Of a stretch of 7,093 bases of DNA, positions 1-4,696 are shown in pieces. The stretch's first letter is position 1. Each line of letters starts with the position of its first letter. The position numbers were made by a program, and so were the translations under genes. Below the pieces are notes generated by a model. That model was not told where the DNA came from. It was given only the letters and a program-made list of their open reading frames with translations, and ran no database searches. Location: positions 1 to 7,093 of the forward strand of contig USKU01000066.1 of assembly GCA_900555335.1 (NCBI GenBank), given 5' to 3'. Source of the DNA: an uncultured Atopobium sp. (GTDB lineage Bacteria > Actinomycetota > Coriobacteriia > Coriobacteriales > Atopobiaceae).

Positions 1-982
1 CACTATTACGCCGGATAACCTACACATGTTTAGGCAGCTTGGGTGCACCAAAATTCAAATTGGTATTCAAAGTACGCGCCAAGAGATACTTGATGCAAAC
101 AAACGCCAGATGTCAGCCGCGCAGATTAAGCGAGCTTTCTCGCTCATCCGTTTATACGGATTTAAAATCCATTCTCATTTGATGGTTAATCTTCTTGGAG
201 CAACGCCTGAGGCAGATAAACAGGACTTCAAGACGTTTGTTACAGATCCGGGATTTCTTCCCGACGAGATTAAACTCTACCCCTGTGCGCTGGTATCTGG
301 AACGCAATTGGTCCAGAAATACCGTGAGGGTGCATGGCAGCCATACGCCAAAGATGAGCTGGTAGACGTGCTTGTTCAAGACGTGCTTGCAACGCCTCCA
401 TACGTGCGTATTTCTCGCATGATTAGAGACATTAGTGCCACCGATATTCTGGTGGGAAACAAACACACCAATCTGCGCCAGATGGTTGAGCAAGAGCTTG
501 CTGCTAAAGATGTTGCAAGCCGCGTGCAGGAGATTCGCTTTAGAGAGATTAACCAGCAGCAGGTAAGTGCTGCAGAACTTACCCTTCAAGACTTTGTTTA
601 CACTACCGCGGTCAGTGACGAGCACTTCCTGCAGTGGGTAACTGCTGACAATAAAATCGCAGGTTTCTGTAGACTTTCACTTCCCCACTGGGACAAACTG
701 ATCGCTGGCGCATGTGATGTTACCGCCAATGAGCTGCTGGTACAGCCAGGTCAGGCCATGATCAGAGAGCTCCATGTGTACGGACAGGCGCTTTCGCTGG
801 GCTCAGAAGGAATGTCTGCTCAACACCAGGGCTTGGGCCAAAAGCTTCTTGCTAAAGCCTCCTCTATCGCAGCTGAAGCGGGTTATACCAGCCTAAACGT
901 CATCAGCTCAATTGGAACGCGCGCTTACTATCGCGCACAGGGCTTTACCGATGCAGGACTCTACCAGCAAAAAGCTCTGTAA
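1..982 (+). CDS. elp3: Elp3 family radical SAM / GNAT tRNA U34 modification enzyme, 5'-truncated by window edge
   Basis: The frame is open from the left edge (first full codon at base 2) to TAA at 980-982, giving 326 visible residues. The true start, and most of the radical SAM domain with its CxxxCxxC cluster, lie outside. Seen: a TPDNL...QIGIQS segment near residues 3-24, matching the RPDY...ELGVQS stretch of Elp3; then LYPCALVSGTQL, RISRMIRDI and a KHTNLRQ segment like the Elp3 NLRQ motif. A C-terminal GNAT domain follows, with RELHVYG (about 255-261), the acetyl-CoA loop QHQGLG (274-279), VISSIGTRAYYR and a terminal GF. Family knowledge: Elp3 uses SAM radical chemistry and acetyl-CoA to install a carboxymethyl group at C5 of U34 in tRNA, in the cytoplasm, and in bacteria it acts without the other Elongator subunits. 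The internal ATG at 26 is not the start, because homology continues upstream of it. The gene converges on the ahpF-like gene, 131 bp away. Family assignment is firm; exact substrates are inferred. Confidence 0.93.
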   Translation, partial: TITPDNLHMFRQLGCTKIQIGIQSTRQEILDANKRQMSAAQIKRAFSLIRLYGFKIHSHLMVNLLGATPEADKQDFKTFVTDPGFLPDEIKLYPCALVSGTQLVQKYREGAWQPYAKDELVDVLVQDVLATPPYVRISRMIRDISATDILVGNKHTNLRQMVEQELAAKDVASRVQEIRFREINQQQVSAAELTLQDFVYTTAVSDEHFLQWVTADNKIAGFCRLSLPHWDKLIAGACDVTANELLVQPGQAMIRELHVYGQALSLGSEGMSAQHQGLGQKLLAKASSIAAEAGYTSLNVISSIGTRAYYRAQGFTDAGLYQQKAL

Positions 983-1038
983 AGGGGACGTGGCCTTGCA
1001 CCTCTAGACAAGCTTTATACGCTTACTTCATACGTCGC

Positions 1039-1075
1039 AAAAAAATGCCGAGAAGACCGTTGATCTTCTCGGCAT
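1039..1075 (-). terminator. Rho-independent terminator of the ahpC-ahpF-like operon
   Basis: A perfect 12-bp stem (1045-1056 paired with 1064-1075, arm ATGCCGAGAAGA) encloses a 7-nt loop. On the minus strand it is followed by seven T residues (complement of the A run at 1039-1045, the last of which also closes the stem). It lies 38 bp past the stop of the ahpF-like gene. On the plus strand the hairpin also follows elp3, but only ATTCATG comes after it, so termination in that direction would be weaker; the same stem may serve both convergent genes. Confidence 0.87.
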
Positions 1076-1113
1076 ATTCATGAGCGCCACCCTCTCCTGG
1101 ACGCAAATGGATC

Positions 1114-2757
1114 TTAAGGAATCAGCGACAAAATCTGAGAGAGATTCTTCTTGCCGAAGTCAACCTTCTGGCCGTCGTTGATAACCAAGCAAGGAACGCT
1201 CATGACATCGTAGGTGTCTTTGAGCTCCTTGAAGTGGTTGATGTCGTAGACATCGCAGGTAACTTGAGGATTATCCGCAGCAATACGCTGAGCAGCAACA
1301 ACAACATCTGGGCACATGGTACAAGAAAGTCCTACCAAGACCTGCAGGTGCGTCTTTGACTCGATGGCGGCAATGGATGCCTTATCCTCGTCACTAATAG
1401 GCTGACCGGGACCTGCAGCGTTGTAAAGTCCCAGCACAAATGAAGTAAACTCATGGCCGCCAGGAACACCGTGGAACGTAAGACCTGTTGGAGTGCCATC
1501 CTGTGTGCAAACACGAACAACAGGAAGGTTCTTCTCGCCCGTGCCTGAAACCGTCTGAACGCTCAGCTTGTCGGTCATAGAAGCAAGCTCTTCCATGTAA
1601 GCTACAAGCTCTTCAGAGACAGGTCTTTGATCAAGCTCAAGCTGAAGCACAAGCGGACGTGCCATGCGCTCAAAGACAGCGTTAAGCTGTGCCTTCATGT
1701 CGTCAGTGAAGAGCTCTCCGGAGTCAGAGACGGTCTTGGCCGCTGGAGCCTCAGGAGCTTCCTTTTTAGACGAGATACGCGTGACGTTCATCTGTGGAAC
1801 CAGGTCGGTCTTTTCCTGAGCGCGCTTGATATAGCGCTCCATCTCGGTAGCGGTAGTTGCCGCCTGACCAATAGCTGTTGCAACCTGACGCAATGGCTTT
1901 TGGCACACATCGCCTGCACCGAAGAGACCTTCACAGGTTGTTTCCTGGTGCTCGTTGGTAATCAGATAACCGTAATCATCAGTCTGTGCCAGCTCTTTTA
2001 CCAGGTCGGTCTCTGGCGCGTAACCCGCGAAGACAAAGACACCAATAGAATCGCCATCTTCTGGAGCAAACTTGGTCTTCTCGCCCGTCTTGAGATTCTT
2101 GTACGTAATAGATCTAAGTGCGGAATCTCCGGCAACGGATTCAACCTGCGTGTTGTAGAGAACCGTAATGTTTGGATTGGTGCGAGCTGCCTCGGACGAC
2201 GCAGGAGCGCAGGTAAATGCTTCCTCGCGCACAAGAACCGTGACGTGCTTTGCGTACTTAGTTAGAAATACGCTTTCTTCTGCGGCTGCAAAGCCTCCAC
2301 CAATGACAAAGACTTCCTTGCCGGTGAAGAACTCGCCGTCGCAGGTGGCGCAGTAAGCAACTCCGTGGCCCTGATAGTCCTCTTCTCCCACAAAGCCGAC
2401 ATGGCGCGGATGTGCTCCTGTAGCCAGGAGAACGGAGAGGCAGGGACGCTCACCTTTGGTAGTGTGAACTACCTTGACATCTCCGGACATGTCCAGGTCA
2501 GTAACTTCTGCCAGCAAAAACTCTGCGCCAAAGGCTTCAGCCTGCTTACGCATAGTTTCTGAAAGTTCAGAGCCACTAGTAGAGAAAACTCCCGGGTAAT
2601 TAACGACCTCATTAGTGATAGTGATCTGTCCGCCAAAATGGTCCTTCTCGACAACTAGAACACGGTAGCGAGCGCGGGCCAGATAGAGGGCGGCGGTGAG
2701 CCCTGCAGGCCCACCGCCGATAATCACCGCGTCGTAGAGGTCTTTGACGTCGGTCAT
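1114..2757 (-). CDS. ahpF: AhpF-like flavoprotein disulfide reductase: thioredoxin reductase core fused to a C-terminal AhpF-NTD-type tandem thioredoxin fold
   Basis: This 547-residue cytoplasmic FAD enzyme should pass electrons from NAD(P)H to the peroxiredoxin AhpC encoded just upstream. Seen in order: FAD-binding GGGPAG (14-19); redox-active CATC (136-139) followed by DG; nucleotide-binding GGGFAAAEE (153-161); FAD-contacting GLFGAGDV (277-284); a Pro/Ala/Lys-rich linker (about 320-345); then an AhpF N-terminal-type domain with GVPGGHEF (429-436), VLVGLSCTMC carrying the second CxxC (479-482), and a cis-Pro-type SVPCL (520-524). Classical AhpF has these two modules in the opposite order. 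The arrangement matches the family known as AhpF homolog (TIGR03143, from memory), which typically sits beside ahpC where no standard ahpF exists. The HRR signature that TrxB uses for the NADPH 2'-phosphate is replaced by LVREE, so NADH use is plausible. The start is ATG at 2755-2757, preceded by AGGAG within the 16-bp gap to ahpC. Database names may read trxB; the ahpF symbol reflects inferred role. Confidence 0.92.
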   Translation of the reverse strand: MTDVKDLYDAVIIGGGPAGLTAALYLARARYRVLVVEKDHFGGQITITNEVVNYPGVFSTSGSELSETMRKQAEAFGAEFLLAEVTDLDMSGDVKVVHTTKGERPCLSVLLATGAHPRHVGFVGEEDYQGHGVAYCATCDGEFFTGKEVFVIGGGFAAAEESVFLTKYAKHVTVLVREEAFTCAPASSEAARTNPNITVLYNTQVESVAGDSALRSITYKNLKTGEKTKFAPEDGDSIGVFVFAGYAPETDLVKELAQTDDYGYLITNEHQETTCEGLFGAGDVCQKPLRQVATAIGQAATTATEMERYIKRAQEKTDLVPQMNVTRISSKKEAPEAPAAKTVSDSGELFTDDMKAQLNAVFERMARPLVLQLELDQRPVSEELVAYMEELASMTDKLSVQTVSGTGEKNLPVVRVCTQDGTPTGLTFHGVPGGHEFTSFVLGLYNAAGPGQPISDEDKASIAAIESKTHLQVLVGLSCTMCPDVVVAAQRIAADNPQVTCDVYDINHFKELKDTYDVMSVPCLVINDGQKVDFGKKNLSQILSLIP

Positions 2758-2773
2758 TGTAAGCTCCTAAATC

Positions 2774-3337
2774 TTAGAGCTGACCAACAAGGTCAAGGCT
2801 TGGCTTCAGGGTCTCAGCACCTGGCTGCCACTTAGCTGGGCAGACCTGATCGCCGTGCTCTGCAACAAACTGTGCAGCCTGGAGAAGGCGGAGAAGCTCC
2901 TCAGCGTTACGGCCAATGCCGCCAGCGGTGACAAGCTCAACCTGGATGACACCCTCAGGGTCAACGATGAAAGCACCGCGCTCAGCAAGGCCTGCATCCT
3001 CAATAAGGACCTCAAAGTTCCTTGCAAGAACGTGAGCTGGGTCAGCGAGCATTGGGTAGGTTACCTTAGAGATACGCTCGGACTCCTCGTGCCATGCCTT
3101 GTGGACAAACTCAGTGTCGCAAGAAACAGAGTAGACCTCTGCGCCAGCAGCCTGGAACTTGTCATAGTTGTTAGCAAGATCCTCAAGCTCAGTTGGGCAA
3201 ACAAAGGTAAAGTCAGCTGGATAGAAGAAGAACAGGCTCCACTTACCCAGTGTGGACTCCTTGCTTACCTCGGTGATGTCACCGTTGTGGAATGCGTTTA
3301 CCTTAAAATCACCAATTTGCTTACCAATAAGAGACAT
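2774..3337 (-). CDS. ahpC: Alkyl hydroperoxide reductase subunit C (typical 2-Cys peroxiredoxin)
   Basis: This 187-residue cytoplasmic peroxidase reduces H2O2, organic hydroperoxides and probably peroxynitrite. Seen: the peroxidatic site FYPADFTFVCPTE with Pro40, Thr44 and Cys47; the active-site Arg in AERGAF (Arg120); GGIGRNAEELLR (139-150); and the resolving cysteine in VCPAKW (Cys166). Length and motifs match the AhpC subgroup (about 187 residues) over the full protein. One small oddity is SVSCDTEF (Cys73), where E. coli-type proteins carry Thr, giving a third cysteine near the active site. The start ATG at 3335-3337 is preceded by AAGGAA at good spacing. It is the first gene of a two-gene operon with the ahpF-like reductase, its expected electron donor. 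Upstream are a promoter (3388-3415) and an AT-rich palindrome that could be a peroxide- or metal-responsive operator. Confidence 0.97.
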   Translation of the reverse strand: MSLIGKQIGDFKVNAFHNGDITEVSKESTLGKWSLFFFYPADFTFVCPTELEDLANNYDKFQAAGAEVYSVSCDTEFVHKAWHEESERISKVTYPMLADPAHVLARNFEVLIEDAGLAERGAFIVDPEGVIQVELVTAGGIGRNAEELLRLLQAAQFVAEHGDQVCPAKWQPGAETLKPSLDLVGQL

Positions 3338-3387
3338 TGTTAGTTCCTTTCTGTAAGTAAAACAACTTATAAAACGTGCTACTTAGG

Positions 3388-3415
3388 AGTTTACTCTCTT
3401 TAACTCTTTTGTCAA
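3388..3415 (-). promoter_or_regulatory. Candidate sigma70-type promoter of ahpC
   Basis: Minus strand: a consensus -35 TTGACA (3410-3415), a 16-bp spacer, and a -10 TAAACT (3388-3393, 4 of 6 to TATAAT). The predicted transcription start is near 3381, giving a leader of about 44 nt with AAGGAA before the ahpC ATG. It lies downstream of the tRNA-Val terminator, so the operon should be transcribed independently of the tRNA. Confidence 0.65.
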
Positions 3416-3418
3416 TAA

Positions 3419-3435
3419 CAATAATGATTACTATT
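3419..3435 (-). promoter_or_regulatory. Fur/PerR-like palindromic operator candidate upstream of ahpC
   Basis: Minus strand TAGTAATCATTATTG (3419-3433) matches the PerR box TTATAATNATTATAA at 10 of 14 defined positions by my alignment. The overlapping 16-mer 3420-3435 is an imperfect inverted repeat with 6 of 8 arm positions paired. It begins 4 bp upstream of the -35 hexamer, centred near -46 from the predicted start. PerR represses ahpC operons in Gram-positive bacteria; a position outside the core promoter would also suit an activator such as OxyR. The regulator is not in the window and the flank is AT-rich, so chance matches are possible. Confidence 0.4.
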
Positions 3436-3444
3436 TATATTCAC

Positions 3445-3476
3445 AAAAAGAAACAGGCCAGATTACTCTGACCTGT
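3445..3476 (-). terminator. Rho-independent terminator of tRNA-Val
   Basis: Minus strand: a 10-bp stem with one internal T·G wobble (arms 3467-3476 and 3453-3462), a GTAA tetraloop, and a tail TTCTTTTT (3445-3452). It begins 7 nt past the CCA end of the tRNA, so the tRNA should be a single-gene transcript, insulated from ahpC. Confidence 0.85.
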
Positions 3477-3483
3477 GAACAGT

Positions 3484-3559
3484 TGGTGGGCGTTATAAGA
3501 TTTGAACTTATGACCTCTTCCGTGTCAGGGAAGCGCTCGTCCCCCTGAGCTAAACGCCC
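3484..3559 (-). tRNA. tRNA-Val (anticodon GAC)
   Basis: This is a complete 76-nt cloverleaf. The acceptor stem GGGCGTT pairs with AACGCCC; the D stem is GCTC/GAGC; the anticodon stem CTTCC/GGAAG holds the loop CTGACAC with anticodon GAC (3524-3526 on the plus strand); the variable loop is 5 nt (AGGTC); the T stem ATAAG/CTTAT carries the loop TTCAAAT. The discriminator is A and CCA is encoded. All stems are perfectly paired. It reads the valine codons GUC and GUU. Because the wobble base is G, it is not a substrate of the U34 enzymes at the window edges. It stands alone between its own promoter and terminator. Confidence 0.97.
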
Positions 3560-3567
3560 GAATATGT

Positions 3568-3588
3568 TTGCTGCTGGGGATGCAGCAA
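3568..3588 (-). other. Hairpin in the 5' leader of the tRNA-Val precursor
   Basis: A perfect 7-bp stem TTGCTGC/GCAGCAA (3582-3588 with 3568-3574) with a 7-nt loop lies 8 nt before the mature tRNA 5' end. It is inside the transcript if the -10 at 3594-3599 is used, so it would sit in the fragment removed by RNase P. A role in stability or processing is speculative. Confidence 0.4.
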
Positions 3589-3593
3589 GGGAT

Positions 3594-3622
3594 ATATTAC
3601 GAGAAACCCGCCCCTCTTGCAA
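3594..3622 (-). promoter_or_regulatory. Candidate promoter of tRNA-Val
   Basis: Minus strand: -35 TTGCAA (3617-3622, 4 of 6), exactly 17 bp, then -10 TAATAT (3594-3599, 4 of 6). The spacer contains a GC-rich run (GGGGCGGG). The mature tRNA begins 34 nt beyond the -10. Neither hexamer is perfect, but position and spacing fit a monocistronic tRNA gene. Confidence 0.5.
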
Positions 3623-3772
3623 CCGTCAAACTCAACTTTTTTAGAAATTTGCAAAAGATCGGTTCGTCGTAACATTGATGGCTATTTAAATACCGCGGGC
3701 TATCAAATGAATGACCGCCTTTTAAACCTGTACGTCTTCTGCACCTCAATTATTAAAAAATAGGCAACTGGA
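3623..3772. other. Noncoding AT-rich spacer between divergent transcription units
   Basis: I found no convincing gene here. It separates the leftward tRNA-Val promoter from the rightward promoter of the membrane protein gene. It holds the AT palindrome TATTTAAATA (3683-3692), extended to GGcTATTTAAATAcC at 3680-3694, and a near-repeat of its left part, GGCTATCAAAT, starting at 3698. These could be binding sites for a regulator of the downstream gene, but nothing identifies one. Confidence 0.5.
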
Positions 3773-3801
3773 TTGTAAAAGCATACGGTCAGAAGTATTA
3801 T
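3773..3801 (+). promoter_or_regulatory. Candidate promoter of the six-helix membrane protein gene
   Basis: -35 TTGTAA (3773-3778, 4 of 6), a 17-bp spacer, and -10 TATTAT (3796-3801, 5 of 6). Transcription would start near 3808, leaving a short leader of about 23 nt containing the Shine-Dalgarno at 3818-3824. Confidence 0.55.
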
Positions 3802-3817
3802 GGCAAGTCGTTCGATT

Positions 3818-3824
3818 GAGGGAG
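3818..3824 (+). promoter_or_regulatory. Shine-Dalgarno that fixes the membrane protein start
   Basis: GAGGGAG lies 6 nt before ATG 3831. It overlaps the in-frame TTG at 3816, so a TTG start would leave this site inside the coding region and unused. This supports ATG 3831. Confidence 0.75.
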
Positions 3825-3830
3825 AAACTT

Positions 3831-4379
3831 ATGAACTTTCTGGAATATAACAAAGACGAGAAGCTTCACTTTAATTATAAGAAATCATGCGGTCTCTGGT
3901 TAATTGTTGTAGCTCTCATCATTTTTGCAGCTACCGTAATAGGTGGAAAGCAGATTATCAATATGTCCGTATTTAGCTTTGGATATGTTGCAGCCTTCTT
4001 ATCTATAAATACAAATAAGAAAGTTCTCAATAAGTTTTCCGATGGTCCTTCAAGTAAGTTCCAGAACAAAATGTCTCTATACGCGGTGATTTTCTTATTC
4101 ATTTTGATGTTTTTATTAGGTGGACCATTTTTTGCAACTGAAAACTGGAGACTTATTTGGTTGGGCGCGTTAATGGCCACGGCACTGCACTTTTTCCTCT
4201 ATTACTTTGTACACGGAAAATCGATGATCTATTTGGCTATACTCTGCGCCGTTAATGTTGGTATAGGTTATATTTTTCCAGACATCCCACTGACAATAAC
4301 TGCCTATATTGATGCGGCAATTAAACTTGGCTTTGGAATATACCTGTTCTTTTTCTCAAAGCCAACTCAACAAAAATAA
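3831..4379 (+). CDS. Uncharacterised six-helix integral membrane protein (possibly DUF6609-like)
   Basis: The product is a 182-residue protein with a short polar N-terminus and about six hydrophobic segments, near residues 22-39, 45-60, 82-101, 107-127, 131-150 and 153-175, so it should lie in the cytoplasmic membrane. No catalytic motif or signal peptide is evident. Recognisable stretches are GLWLIVVALII, FLLGGPFFA, RLIWLGALMATALHF and YYFVHGKSMI. They remind me of Firmicutes proteins labelled DUF6609, but this is from memory and unverified. Charged His and Lys in VHGKS sit at a helix boundary. Codon use is visibly AT-rich (many ATA, TTA, TTT and AAT codons) compared with the flanking genes, which suggests later acquisition or low expression. 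It is the only plus-strand gene between two minus-strand units, has its own promoter, and converges with the next gene at a 7-bp gap with no terminator between. Function unknown. Confidence 0.85.
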   Translation: MNFLEYNKDEKLHFNYKKSCGLWLIVVALIIFAATVIGGKQIINMSVFSFGYVAAFLSINTNKKVLNKFSDGPSSKFQNKMSLYAVIFLFILMFLLGGPFFATENWRLIWLGALMATALHFFLYYFVHGKSMIYLAILCAVNVGIGYIFPDIPLTITAYIDAAIKLGFGIYLFFFSKPTQQK

Positions 4380-4386
4380 CCTTCGC

Positions 4387-4590
4387 CTAGAGACCGTGTG
4401 CGTCAAACGTGTCCTTAACCAAAGCCACAAGCATTGGTATAAACACAGCCACGCCTGCTAAAAGCATTGGATTGTCACGTACTTCCGGAATGTCCTGTAA
4501 GAAATTCTGCAGATCATAGACAAGACCAACGGCAACGGCAATAAGAATAGGTGCCAGAATAATCAAAATAGGATTTGGTGGTTTACGCAT
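4387..4590 (-). CDS. Small two-helix membrane protein, unknown function
   Basis: The predicted 67-residue protein starts at ATG 4588-4590 and begins MRKPPNP. It has two hydrophobic segments (about 7-25 and 41-59) joined by an acidic loop containing DIPEVRDNP, and ends KDTFDAHGL. The positive N-terminus suggests it faces the cytoplasm, giving a hairpin topology. No family is recognised; it could be a small hypothetical membrane protein or an accessory subunit. The Shine-Dalgarno is weak (AAAGAAAG, 8 nt from the ATG). A longer frame from TTG at 4641 adds a non-conserved-looking extension with no ribosome site. It lies 97 bp downstream of the flippase-like gene on the same strand, probably cotranscribed, and its 3' end faces the six-helix membrane protein gene at 7 bp. 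The amphipathic layout and normal composition support a real gene, but evidence is moderate. Confidence 0.6.
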   Translation of the reverse strand: MRKPPNPILIILAPILIAVAVGLVYDLQNFLQDIPEVRDNPMLLAGVAVFIPMLVALVKDTFDAHGL

Positions 4591-4652
4591 AAGGATGCTT
4601 TCTTTTACAAGTACTGCACACGCAGCGGTCCAATAGAGCAAAGATACGTATC

Positions 4653-4678
4653 AAGCCACATTCTGGCTTTTCTTCCTT
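4653..4678 (+). terminator. Weak plus-strand terminator-like hairpin
   Basis: A perfect 6-bp stem AAGCCA/TGGCTT (4653-4658 with 4664-4669) with a 5-nt loop is followed on the plus strand by TTCTTCCTT, the last two stem Ts extending the run to TTTT. With only three G-C pairs it is weak. In this orientation it could only end transcription coming from the six-helix membrane protein gene, about 275 bp after its stop, which would make that transcript antisense to the whole small membrane protein gene. Confidence 0.3.
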
Positions 4679-4696
4679 ACTTCTTCCCTACTTCTT
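4675..4696. repeat. Two-copy 11-bp tandem repeat over the flippase-like stop codon
   Basis: Units 4675-4685 and 4686-4696 (minus strand AAGAAGTAAGG and AAGAAGTAGGG) match at 10 of 11 positions. The unit at 4686-4696 contains the TAG stop of the flippase-like gene. It looks like replication slippage. Confidence 0.6.

Noticed and set aside
152..625. Minus-strand 157-codon open frame
   Set aside because: It is antisense to elp3; translation resembles no family.
1627..2265. Plus-strand 212-codon open frame
   Set aside because: It is antisense to the well-supported ahpF-like gene; low-complexity translation, no ribosome site noted.
2855..3343. Plus-strand 162-codon open frame
   Set aside because: It mirrors ahpC, whose catalytic motifs are intact on the other strand.
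3484..3559. Functional link of tRNA-Val with Elp3 or MnmA
   Set aside because: The anticodon is GAC, so position 34 is G; these enzymes act on U34.
3707..3763. 18-codon plus-strand frame in the spacer before the six-helix membrane protein gene
   Set aside because: It has no Shine-Dalgarno, lies upstream of the predicted promoter, and has no visible conservation signal.
3484..4386. Integrative element using tRNA-Val as attachment site
   Set aside because: No integrase gene, no second copy of the tRNA 3' end, and the AT-rich gene is on the 5' side of the tRNA, not the usual 3' side.
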